Source: Parelaphostrongylus tenuis (Eukaryota > Nematoda > Chromadorea > Rhabditida > Metastrongylidae). Taken from it: a stretch of DNA of 64,000 bases. The notes below the pieces were generated by a model, which was not told where the DNA came from, made no database searches, and saw only the letters and a program-made list of their open reading frames with translations. Positions 30,111-41,600 of this stretch are shown here, one piece after another (the stretch's first letter is position 1; each line of letters opens with the position of its first letter). Position numbers and translations under genes: made by a program. The DNA lies in NCBI GenBank assembly GCA_019055375.1, contig JAHQIW010004752.1, forward strand, positions 372,001 to 436,000. The letters run 5' to 3'.

Positions 30111-31351
30111 CTCTTAATGAAACTAATTCATGGCGATTTTGAGAGCGCTCATGAAAGGGCCAGTCTTGAGATTTTGGAAACCGAAATCACAAAAGCTAAT
30201 ATCTTCTAGCTGGCAATCACCTTCGATGACAAATCTGAAACGTCACGAAGAACTGAGGATCAAGTCAAAAAACACCAAGATTAGAGCTTTTTTATTAACC
30301 ACTGAGAAACTTACCCTCCACAAAACCAAACCAGTCCATCAACATTGTCGAATAGCTATCGAAGTGATTATGTTCAAAACACTAGATAACACACAGGTGA
30401 GAGGTTGGATTGGAAGTCGTAACCAACATTTGCGATTAAGGTAAACTGAAGATCCGCCTCATAGAAAAATGACCGGAGGTTAGACAGAATTTTACGAAGG
30501 ATTTTAGGAAAGGTGCACGTCAGCTCTCAAGAATAGTGCACCCATGAGGCCATTTTGTATATGAACAGAAAAAACTAGAGAATTCTATCGGTCTGTTTGA
30601 ATTAGTTGGCTGTTGAAGACTGAGCATATCATAATAACTGCTCGCCTTGTAGATGTGATTCTGGTTTTGTGAGAAAATTCCTCGCCTAACTTCTAGGGAA
30701 TTGCTTGTCGTTCATTTTTCGTGCATATATTGTTTTCTTTTTTCAAATCCAGAAAAAATCTTACTCTATCGCATCATTTGCACATGTGATTTTTATTTAG
30801 AGCTGAAAGTTATAGAAAAATGGTAATAATTTCGAGTTTTGAGAATTTTCAATGGATGAGGCGCAGTGGCTATGTTGGGAACATCAGCTCGTACTTCGGG
30901 ATTGGTACCTGCTTGTAAAATCACTTTTCGTTCAGATAATTTTTCAGAAGCAGGAAAATGGCAACACGATATATCGCAAATTTTAGGAAAACAGAATTTA
31001 TATCAACTACTCCTCGCTGCACTGCCTACGGTTAATTTTCAAATTTAGGCTATGTAAATATAACCCATGATTGCAAGGATGAGGGCAAAATTCGAAATTT
31101 GAGGTCTGTGGATGTGGAGTGGGTTTGAACTGACTACGTTTACTTGATTCCAAGTGGCTCGTTCAATTCTAGTCATCGTTTGCAACTTTTTTTCGCACCA
31201 TAACCAATTCTCTGTCAGATTCCCCTGTTAAAGAACAACACATCCATTATACATGGTATTGTTAAAGTTTATTGATGCCTTAGCTGTCAAACACTGTCCT
31301 CATAATGTTGATCCTTGTCTATGAAGAGACCGTGCAACTTCAACGACAGAA
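30111..31351. other. Intergenic, nothing clear
   Basis: AT-rich. One open frame of 104 codons (30,130-30,444) has no splice context or recognisable domain and is not called. Confidence 0.45.
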
Positions 31352-31854
31352 ATGGACACTATCGAGAATTTTTCCTACATTTCTAAGAAGCTTTTAGTAA
31401 CCTTCATTGAACGTAGGCCAGCAAAACAAGCTGTGAATCACGCACTGGATGTCTTGAGAGTCGGTGTCGAACGATCTGCTGCGACAAAGGTAAGCGGGAG
31501 TCTGACATTGGAAACCAGTTGTTCTCCAGCACATCAAGTGGATTGGATCATCAACAATAATTGTCTAATCAGCTATTATATGATTGCTCTGTTAGTGGTC
31601 TTACACTACTGGCGCCTAATATGTCTCCTCCTGTTCATTCTTATCACCACCACAGAGACCGGTCAGATAGGATTGCGCCCTATATCTCGCCTGGCCACAT
31701 CGGCTACATTCCATATCATTTCGTCTTACGCACTTTCGTATAACATTTTCTAGTGGTCACATCAATATCTTTTCAGAATCGTTCTCTTCCAGTGCTTCAT
31801 TATCATGAAACGATGTGCGTGAGGTGTTTCCTCACACCCACCCACAAAAGTTGA
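31352..31854 (+). CDS. Small three-exon gene, unknown function
   Basis: Exons 31352-31489, 31573-31737 and 31777-31854 (TGA), phases 0/0, giving 126 residues. The ATG is two bases after ACGACAG, which fits a spliced-leader acceptor, so I take this as the true start. The first exon is helical (starting MDTIENFSYISKKLLVTFIE), the second is His/Pro/Tyr-rich (HSYHHHRDRSDR, then GHIGYIPYHF), the third has two Cys near the end. The first donor is GGTAAGC and the introns are 83 and 39 nt; the second is unusually short, so its junction is the least certain. No family recognised. It ends 275 bp before the next start on the same strand. Confidence 0.5.
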
Positions 31855-32129
31855 GGCTCTCATGCTTTTATGAAAACACTGCTGAAGAACACTTCTTTTC
31901 CTTTCGATTTGGGCCGTTTCCGGGCAATAACTAGAATGTAATAGAGACACACGCAGTATTTCAACTATGTGAATACACGAATCCTCCTCTGTTGTCTTTT
32001 GTATTTTGTAATTTTGTATACCCTTATGCCAGTGTGGTGCGTAATTTTCAGCGTTACGTTGCACTAAATCACGTACAACATCGAAATTGAAGAGATTTAC
32101 CTCATCGACGATCACATCATTCACTGCAG

Positions 32130-35100
32130 ATGCTTTCCACGACAATCTTGGCATCACGGTGGTATATCATAGTGCTGTTTGTATCATCCGTTTCGGCACA
32201 GCAGTGGAACCCGAATCACGTTGCTCTCAATGCGAAACGAAAGTATATCGAAGCCGACTCTAGTTGGTTAGACAAACGGCAACAAGAAGTCCAAAGGGCG
32301 AGTAAATTATGTTCATATTTCTTCGGAATACAACTAACCTCCTCTACTATGCTTTCTACATTGTTACGTTTGCGAAAAAAAGGAAAGCTTTTGAATCCAA
32401 AGAAAAATACCATTATTTGCGTAGGCGGATTAGGTTTTATTTTATTTATTTACTGCATTACCTAGTTGTGTAATGCATGCATCATAGTGTGCGCATCCCA
32501 GCACTTCTTGCACTGGTCTCCTCTTGTCCACTATTATGGAGACGTTTAAACTTTTCTTGCATGTGTTTTCTGCTGCTGATTCCGGATTTTCATCTACGTT
32601 ATACACTCCATTAAATGCTAGTCGAGTCGGGCTATAGTATCTTTTTGGATTGCAGAAGGTGAACTGCTCTTAGACAAGTTTGACATCAGTTTCCGAAGCG
32701 TGAATTGATGTCAGGCTTGGTAGACTTATAACGCGGTCAAACTATCGCCTATATCCATGAACTTTAGAAAAGATGTTTTCCTTTCACCATTCAAGAAGAA
32801 AATTACTGAAAAAGATTTGTGAGCCCAATACTATGCAATTTTTTTTTGGAAATCAACACCATGAACTACATCTTTCAAAAACGTGTTTACAAGGAGAAGC
32901 CTTCGTTTAGAATTATTTTTTCAATACTTCATGGATGATCTTCACTATTATCAATACTTCATGGATGATCTTTACTATTAACATTTCCCTTGGAAAAATT
33001 TTCCTGTGGTAAGGAATTTTCCAAACTTTTTCGTTTTTGTTGATTATTCTCCATGCATTTGAGTTTTTGTTACTACTATCGTTTAGAGCAGCATCTTGCG
33101 TTTATTTTGATCTATATCAGCTACACATTGTACTGAAATGAGATTGTTTCGAAAGCAAAAACGATTATTGATGCTACACGAATATCGTTTGGGTTCAAGT
33201 GCTGCTTTGGCACGCAACAATAGTCCTGTAACATCAATAACTGTCTTTGCTTTCAGAACAATCTCATTTTATAACAAATTTTAAGTGTTATATATCAAAA
33301 TAATTGCAAGAGTCTGCTCCAAACGTAGAAACAAAAACTTGAATGCAAGAAAAATAATCGGCGAAAACAAAAAAAGCGCGGAAGTTTCTTGCCAACCCAA
33401 AAGTGAACCGATGCATGCCGAGGTTCGTTACATCAGTAGTGTCCCTCAAAGTAAAATAAAAAGATGTTGGAAAAGAGCCCATAAGGGAATAAATCAGTGC
33501 GAGGAGTCACTACCTCAGTAACATCTTAGATGCATGAACACTTAACTTAGCCCAGTCCACATTGTCGTGAGTGTTTCTAGTCAATAATTGAAAATATCAA
33601 ACATTACTACATTGGAACTAAATGAGAAAAGATGCAACCTGTGCTGTGTCCCATTCTATCTCTTGAGAATATGGGTCATTCAAGTAAGGAATTATAAATA
33701 CAATGGACCAAAGGTGCTACAACACCTTCAATCACTGTCTTTGACCCTTTCCTAACGAGTCTTTTTCGCTCAAACTTTTGGCAATAATTCCATAGCTTGA
33801 ATTTCGACAATTTCGACACTATACTATGTTTCTCAGTTCATGTTAGTGAGAAAAGGTTGAAAAATTGCTTTATACGCTCAAACTATCTACGCAGTGAAAA
33901 TGTCATTGCATAAGTGTTTCATCAAAGTCCTACCTTGCAGATTATGTCTTCGAGTTATATTTGCGCGAGAATGGTTAAAAGTGTACAGTAAAGGCTGCAA
34001 ACATGTTCTTCTTTCAAAGATTTGGCTTCTTTTGGTGAAAATTAAAGATTTTCAGAACATGTGGGTGTCCCCTCCACAATGCCTTTATGGATGTTTTTCT
34101 TGTAATATTTCATCTTTTTATCTCGATAAAATGCCTATAGCATAGAGTTTGTATTACAGCGAGTATTTATTGGAAGCGTAGCCATATACTATATAGCTGC
34201 AATAAACCCCCTGTGAAGTTCAAGGGGCGAGCAAACCAATCCGAATTTGAGAGGCAATCTTCTCTAAATTGCTGCATCTCATTAAAAGGATCTCTTCGAG
34301 GGAATCAAATCCAGTCGTGGAATCACCGTTTTTCAAGCTATCGAATGACTATCAAATGTTTGATGAAAAACCAAGCACGGAAGCCAGCCGTTCGAAAAAT
34401 GAGCGTCGAAGGTGAAACGTAATTCATCTTTTGGTTGCTACAGCGTATTAAAAAAACCTTTTACATACAGCGTATAGTTTTTAACTTCTTGGCTTTTCAA
34501 TCTATCAAATGACTCCTCGAAGCCTAGAGCAAACAATGTCCAGCGAAAATGGCTTATATAAAATTGTGCATCTAAAACAACACATGTGCTTTGCTTTCTG
34601 CAAGGTAAGAAGTACGCCAAATACACTTAAGTTCTTCATTTAAAAAGTTCGGATTGCATCTAAACTGCTACTGAGAAATTCGTGAAGAAGAGAAAAAAAC
34701 TTGATGTGAAAGGATATGGAGCACACCTCACAAACCTTGTATAATACGTATGCCGCGAAGAACTGTCTGCAAGAGTGTATCTCAGGAGAAAAATCAGGTG
34801 AGAAGTATTGAAAAGGGCTCGAAAGAACTGCTTCAAAGCGAATATGCAAAGATTGTTTTGAGAGTAATATTTGCTGTATCGTGAATATTTGCTCCTAAAG
34901 TCAGAACTGCAATAACGAGTAACTGCTCCTTTTTGTTGGCCTCCTTTAGAAGTTTAAGTTAACGCAGCAAATTTAATTTCTCGTCCACTTCGAAAGGCTT
35001 CTTGAATTTACTTTTTGGGGAACCTTTTTACTTCACACTGTTTACTAGTACCACAGGAGACTTGCAGTAGTGGAGCTTGATATAAAGAAGTCATGATGCC

Positions 35101-37795
35101 TGTCATCAAACTAGAACATTGCGGACCGCGTTGATATTTCGCCTGCTACACGACGCTGGTCGCCGTTTGGCGGGCATTCTCCAATAAGAATGAGGTAGTT
35201 TTGTAGTGCAATTCAATTTTTTATCATAACTAGAAGGAAATTTACAGTCTGTAAATGATTGAATATGGTAGTCAGTAGGGCTATGAGTAGCAGAAAAAAG
35301 CGAATACTTCCTCCAAAGCACCGCATTTTTTGAAATGAAAAAAAATTTGAGAACTCCAAATCAACCACTGCGCTCTATTTCTTCTACTGTAGATACATAC
35401 CGAATAAACTCCGTATAAATTTCTTCTAGAAGTCTTGCATTGTAGAAACACGTCTTCTGAAGAGATCATTTGAAAGTATTGTTCAAAGAATTGTGAAAAA
35501 AAAAGAGTCGGAAGTGCTCCGCTATCCCGTCGTTATAGTTTGTGTTCGAAAAGTAGGGTTTTTAGGACGATCGAGCACTCTTTTACTAAAATAACTTTTA
35601 CAAGAAAATCTCCAGTAATACTTCATCATCTCATGGCGATGGAGTGACTCTAAAATAAAAATTTCACTGTATAAGTATCCATCCGTAGTAAAGTTTAAAC
35701 AAGCAAATGCTAAGTACTCCAAATCTAATATAAACAAAGCATAATCTTCTTTCCGTTAGTAGGACGAGCTATGAAAGTTTTCCCAAAAACAAAGCTTGTA
35801 CTGAAGTCTGTATTTTGGACCACTGAATGACCACAAAATTGCAGGTAAAATAAGAAAAAATGGTCTGTGAAAATGTTAGATTATTTTTTGAGCTTAGTAA
35901 GTCAGAGCCATGCGTACGTTTCGGCGGTTCACCTGCTTGGCTAGTAGCCCACGACCCACACTGAACCCAATTTTATAGGAGAGATGGGGAAAGGTTAATC
36001 AGGCTGAGAGCGCATGATATAGTATCATCCCTATTTTGATGAAACTGATGAAATGCGTAACACCGCTGACATGTGCGCATGGCTCTGACGTACCAACCTC
36101 GAACAGGCTTTGAACATCCTTACAGACTTAATAAATGTTTGAAGCGAGGTTTAAGAACAGCCAGTAAGATAGAAAAAAAGAAATGTAATTTAACAGCTGC
36201 AAAAATGTTTCTTTTTTGAAGGATGCGGTTTTCTCGTTAAAACGTAGGAAAATTCGGAACACATGAGCGTTCTTTAACTAGAATTATTCTTACAGTAATC
36301 CCTTTTCTTTTATGACATCCCAGCATTTGATGATGAATCGCTGCCTCAAAATTCCAATTACCTAGTTAAATTCCTTACTTCAGTTGACGTGTGCATTAAT
36401 GCCAATTGCCTGGTATGCGGCGCTGGTATCAGTGCATAAAATTTCACGCATTTGGTGTGCAACGTGATACAGAACCACAGCTACAGATGTAGAATACGAC
36501 AAAAATGACCGGTCTAGCCTGGCATAGTTTGAATAAATGCTTTTGTAGACTCTTTCTTCCTAATTCATAGTCACTCATAATAAAGGATAGAGGATAATGC
36601 TCTCGGCGTTGATCAATCCCTAAGGGATGCGCCATGCATTCGTCTTCAAGTTTCAGCTTCGTTTGAGGTGACTGAAGGCATACCTGGCCTTTACAATGAC
36701 TCGCGGTGGCCTACCGATGAATCAGTTTAGTGCTGCTATCCCCCCATACAAGTCTAATGCCAATTCGTCGACTGTGGAGGAACAGCAGGTTTGGTAAACC
36801 TTGAATACGGGATCGGGCCATCGGCCAGGGCATCTCTAACCACCACACACATGCGTTAATTGAAAGAGATGATGCTACTTAATTCATGTTCGAGGCTCTA
36901 CCTATTTGTTCGCTTATGATTTCTATTTAACAGAATTTCATAGTTACTAAAGATGAAAAGATTGATTCGTCCTCAGAAGTGCAAGAAGCGATGACATTAA
37001 TATCATAAATATTCAGGAAGTAATCATGAAACAAAGTTCATACACCTTTGCGGTAGAAGTACTGAACCATTTCAGGTCGCTCTAGATGCTTCCAACAAAG
37101 AGAAGGTGATTCTGAACTTGCTGAACACCCAACGGAGGTTTTCGGCATCCGCTTCAGGAAATGTGGCAGCAGCAGATACATACGACGGGAAAAGGGCGCA
37201 GGTGCAGAAGATTGGCGATAAGGGCGGCATCGCTACCGTCGATGGCCATAAGTTCGCCTTTCACATTCATTGAGAGCATTAAAGCTAAATTACTGACTAA
37301 GTTGACTTTAGCTGTTTAGGGCACAACTCAGAGTAAAAGAGGATGTAAGTGGCCGACATGCTTTTCTGAAAGCTGATGGACGGTATGATCTTGACGCAAT
37401 AGCCGCTGGAGACTTCAAAGATCCAGCTGTACGTTTCTGTCTATTACTATTCGTAATCGCTCTTAGTTTTCTCTACCACGCTTCCATCTTGTTGAAACTG
37501 AAAGCATCCTAGTAACAAATGGCATCACATAGCGCACAATTTAATTGTGTATTTCTTTGAAACTTCACTTTTTATGAATCATTTTCTCTCAAGAAAGTAA
37601 TTATTAATTTTTACCTGTTTATGAAGTTATTTGAAAAAATGAACGTGTTAAATAGTCTAAGTTAAAGGTGATGAATTTGAACTGTAAGTCCTTCTTTGTT
37701 TCTGTAGCCAGATGATTGCGTTCAAAGATAATCAAGCATTCACTGTGGATTTTGCCGAATTTTTCGCTCATTCATTTGCAAAGAACGTTGCCTAG
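32130..37795 (+). CDS. Secreted protein, unknown family (five exons)
   Basis: Exons 32130-32301, 36384-36412, 37076-37251, 37320-37428 and 37712-37795 (TAG); 570 nt, 189 residues. The ATG directly follows CACTGCAG, as at a spliced-leader acceptor. The N-terminus is a signal peptide: basic start, hydrophobic WYIIVLFVSSVSA, cleavage likely before QQW. The 29-nt second exon gives a short Cys motif (DVCINANC). The third and fourth give LNLLNTQRRFSASASG, DKGGIATVDGHK and FLKADGRYDLDAIAAGDFKD. The end contains FAEFFAHSF. Junctions were chosen by phase; the 37,251/37,320 junction has an alternative (37,239/37,312) that also keeps frame. AATAAA occurs at 37,923. The N-terminal module resembles part of the next gene, suggesting tandem duplication. 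Confidence 0.6.
33137..33269. mobile_element. Short palindromic MITE
   Basis: Terminal inverted repeats of about 38 bp: AAATGAGATTGTTTCGAAAG with AAAACGATTATTGATG at the left, and CATCAATAACTG with CTTTCAGAACAATCTCATTT at the right. Total about 133 bp. Confidence 0.7.
34380..34525 (+). repeat. Interspersed repeat, family G
   Basis: It shares AACGTAATTCATCTT, GCTACAGCGTATTAAAAAA and TTTTCAATCTATCAAATGA with 63,175-63,290, and in part with 39,540-39,760. Confidence 0.55.
36598..36885 (-). repeat. SINE family C, near full length
   Basis: It starts with GCTCTCGGCGTTGATCAATC, followed by GGATGCGCCATGCATTC, ACAATGACTCGCGGTGGCC and CATACAAGTCTAATGCC. It ends in the complement of the tRNA-like head (CATCTCTAACCACCACACAC). 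It lies in an intron of the secreted-protein gene. Confidence 0.75.
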
Positions 37796-38649
37796 CGGCA
37801 CCGAATATATTTGGAAATACCTAATTATGAGAAATTTGCGCTAAGTACGCTGTTCCTTCAATCACCTCCATCTATTCTCTACTGCACTACTTCCATATAA
37901 AAAGGAAGGTGCGTCCTTACTTAATAAAAATTTTCACGTTCTTCTTATTCTCATTCATGAACCGCCGACTCTTCTTCCCATTACACCAGGTCCATTTGTT
38001 CCGTGCTTTTGAAGTCTGTACATCTTATTCTCGATAACTAGCTGGAGAAGGTCTGAAGTGATCATTAACTTTGTTTTTCTGCGTATTTTTTGTGTTTCCT
38101 GAGGCACTTTCAAGGTTCTGTATTATGGATGGTTCGTGAAATTTCGACGTGGTTGGTTTGTAAAGATCAGTGTACTAGCACCTACATAGAATTGCGTTGA
38201 AGGCTTCTAGTCAAAAACGGTAGCATAGAGTTTTTGCTCCGTCAGGCGGTACACGATTTCCCTGAGTAATCCCAGTGATTTTCCAGAGAATTTCTTTCTG
38301 ATGCATTTTCTATTTTTATTTACATCATTAATTTACATATAAATCATCCTCATCATCCTCTGCTGAGAAAGAATCATCCGTTCTATTTGATTTGCTTGGC
38401 ATCGTACTATGAAATATTTATGAACTAGTTTTCGTTCCGATTTAAGAACTCCTTTATCTTCTTTCCGGATCAGCTGAACTTTGTAGTGATGAGCGACTGT
38501 GCTATCTATTGCAGTTGACGTAGCTGTACCTTGAGAAAAGTTCCTTTCATTACAGCTAGTAACTCCTTTTATATAATTAAAAGTAGGGAACATAAATTAT
38601 GTCGTTGCTAGCATTTGAAAAGTTGAATTTGGCATAGTGGATAATTTCA

Positions 38650-41600
38650 TGTGGGCTTATCGCATTCAGGTAAATGCTCCAGTATAATGTTTTCTAATCT
38701 TTCTATACCATCTCTTCTGGCTCATTTTTCTCCAGCAGAAGATTTATAGCGTGTGAGAGTTTACCGCTTGAGTGCTTGTAAAGTGCAGTTGTGGTTTTAT
38801 TTTGTTGTATGAAAAAGTAGTTCTTGAATCAGACGGGTTCACTAAAACGCCAAAATTGGCCAATTTTTCTTACGTATTTAAATTTGGCTCTGATCAAAAA
38901 CTTCAGAAGACATCGTTCGCAGCAACAAATGACAGATTCGATTTCAATCTAAATCCGAAATCGCATGATAACAACACTGGCACTGGAACTCTGGGATTCA
39001 GGGACAAGGTAACAAATTCTTCACAAACTTTGCTGCTATCGTCTGATTAGAACGGCTTTTATTGCTACCATGTAGATATCTCTATGAAAAAAATTCTTGT
39101 GTTTATTGAGCTCTTTCGCAGGATTTTTTCTCATTCCATCTCAAACTCATCGCATCTTATGAATTGCGTCCATTTATCAATCACTGAGAAACCATCGCTC
39201 ACCAACTCATAAAAATCCAAAGACTGTGGAAAAAATCTCAACTTTATCATTGTCACAAAATCTGAATTAATGTTTGCAATATAGTTCCATTCATAGATTA
39301 GTGGTGACCGCTTTAATCTAATGATACATTTCATAAATCGTGAGAGCGACCACACATTAATACTCTCCGGACGGCAACGTAATTGATATCGCACACGGCT
39401 CGCGATTTTCATTATTCAATAAGGATTTGTACTTCGCTTCGGGAAAAAACTCTAGGTTTCTTGTATTGTTTTAACACACCTTAATTTTCTCTAAACGCTC
39501 ATGTACATTTTGTGCATATGGACCTCTTCTGTCAGAACAAAACTGCGAATGTGAAATGTAATTCATTTTCTCGTACTATGCAGCATCAAGGCTTTCAAAA
39601 AAGCAAATTTAGCTTTGGAATTGCCGAGATTGTGCTATCGAATAAGTATTTGCATAGTCTAATTAAAAACTATTCCCAGACCTCAGACGTGTAAACAATA
39701 TCCTCCGAGAACGCATTTTGAATTGTCGCTGCTACAGCGTACTAAAAAGATTTTCTAAAAACAAGCACACGTCTTCAAGATTAAAGGTTCTGATCAAATT
39801 CATTTGATTTCAGGAAAAGGCAAAAGCGGTAAGTATGCCTACACGATCACACAAAACGGCAAAAAGACGGATGCGACGATCTCGGCTCACGACATCGGTA
39901 GCAGTGACTTCGCTGAAAGTCTCTTCGGAAGGCGTAGTGAAAAGTATCACTGCACGGGTGAGCACGCTGTAATGTATAGTGTTCTAAATTCAAATATATG
40001 AACAAGGTATGCTATGACTTGTCGTTTAGATACAGCTTAATAACCTGATGGCCATTTCTAGACCAAATACCTCACGATATCGCGAAAGATCTGGTTTTTG
40101 AAATTTTTATTCGAAATTTCAATTCAACTGAAAATTCAATAAAATTTTGATTTGTAGAAGAGACCATGAATATTGCGTCAGAGATTTGGAAGCATTACTA
40201 GAAGTCATCGCAGCTCTAAAGATGTCTGAAAATTTACAGCTCGAAAAATTGTTAACAATGAAATTAAGGCCTAAATTTTTAAAGGAAGAGCAGCGACTTA
40301 ACCACAGAGGTAGCCAAGGAGGTTACCAACTTGTTATGACAAATGGTTATGACAATGGTCTCCATTCGTTCTCTATCGCAAAATTTCCGTCCACGATAGT
40401 AGCCTGTTTCGAACGTGATAACGACCTCGAGAGCCATTTTGTAACTTTGCATTCATTGTCGTCTGCAAGCTGGTATGGTCGACATTAAGCACGAAGGCGT
40501 GCACCCGTCGTTCGAGTGCTCGTCCAAGACGGAGCTTGCAATTTTTTGGAGTATACACTCCAGTGTTCTTTTGCCCATCTGCCACCTGTTATTCTTACTA
40601 CTTAACCGAACCATTTATATCCTGCTGTCGAAAAAAGTATAAAAGGATGAATAAAAGAAGATCTTCAACGCAATAATGTCATTGATATGTATGTTCATGT
40701 CAAAAGACATACGATCGTCTTGAAGGAAGAAGAATTCTTTAATCGTGCACGAAGATATATGCCGTTCATAATAGTTTCCAATGCGTATGATAAAAATCGC
40801 TGCTGATATATGTCCACAACGCAGAAAGCCGTCATTGTTATTACCTTGTATGACCTCTATGGTGGACAACTCGTTGTGTAAGTGTTAAGCCACAGTTCTG
40901 CTGCCCTATATATGTCTGCTGTCTTTACCTCGGTTCGCCTTTGATTACTTCTCGGACAACATAATTTGAACTATCCGCACATATGAACCAGACCTTGAAA
41001 GTTCTTGCTTCGGAATCACGGTAACTAGAAAATCGATAAATATAAACAAAATTTCAGCGGAGACACCTGGAGTGTCTCAGTGTTACGATGCAAAGGGCCG
41101 ATCGGTCGGAAAGGTAGTGGCGGACAAAAATGGCAACACTGTCGTCTACAATGATAAGGATGTTCCCATCGGTTCAGGATCGGTGAAGCAAGTCGGCCCT
41201 CGGAGTTATGAGGTAGCTGTCTCAAAGTTCAATACGTGGTTCTTCTATTATACTACGTACTGTGATAATTGAAACTTATGTGATGATGCATTCCAAAACT
41301 GTACTAAATTTTCTTTTCCGAAAAATGAATAAGTGATCTCAGGCAGGTGCATTTCTGTTATACGGCAGGGAACTGTAAAAGAAAATTGGTCGCTACACAA
41401 AGGCTTTTTATTGCATTTTTACTAATTTCGAAAGATTAATACGTGCTTGTTTTTTGAGTAGGAAACAAAATTGTGTTTCACAAATCTAGCACGTTTTTTG
41501 CCTTTTCGCGTGTTATCGCTCGTATTTTTCGCAAGAAAAAATTCTTACCTTATAGAATTAGTAATCGTTCAATAATACAAATCTCCGGAAATTGAAAAAA

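Larger units (their letters stand above)
32302..36383 (+). other. Large intron with repeats
   Basis: A 4-kb intron of the secreted-protein gene. It contains a 30-bp direct duplication at 32,921-32,979 (TCAATACTTCATGGATGATC twice), a palindromic MITE at 33,137-33,269, a family G repeat at 34,380-34,525 and a possible inverted pair around 35,905-36,085 (CAGAGCCATGCG / CGCATGGCTCTG). Additional phase-1 exons could be hidden here but none convinced me. Confidence 0.45.

Noticed and set aside
30130..30444. 104-codon frame as a gene
   Set aside because: No splice sites, signal or domain; Lys/Thr/Leu composition typical of chance frames in AT-rich DNA.
31762..32157. 131-codon minus-strand frame as a gene
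   Set aside because: It overlaps the last exon of one plus-strand gene and the signal-peptide exon of the next, both with better splice and start evidence.
36960..37010. Extra exon of the secreted-protein gene after TTTAACAG
   Set aside because: The only open phase lacks a convincing donor, and the neighbouring exons already join in frame.
40147..40488. 113-codon frame in an intron of the larger gene
   Set aside because: It does not fit the phase 1 to phase 1 link between 39957 and 41058, and no acceptor or donor in frame was convincing.
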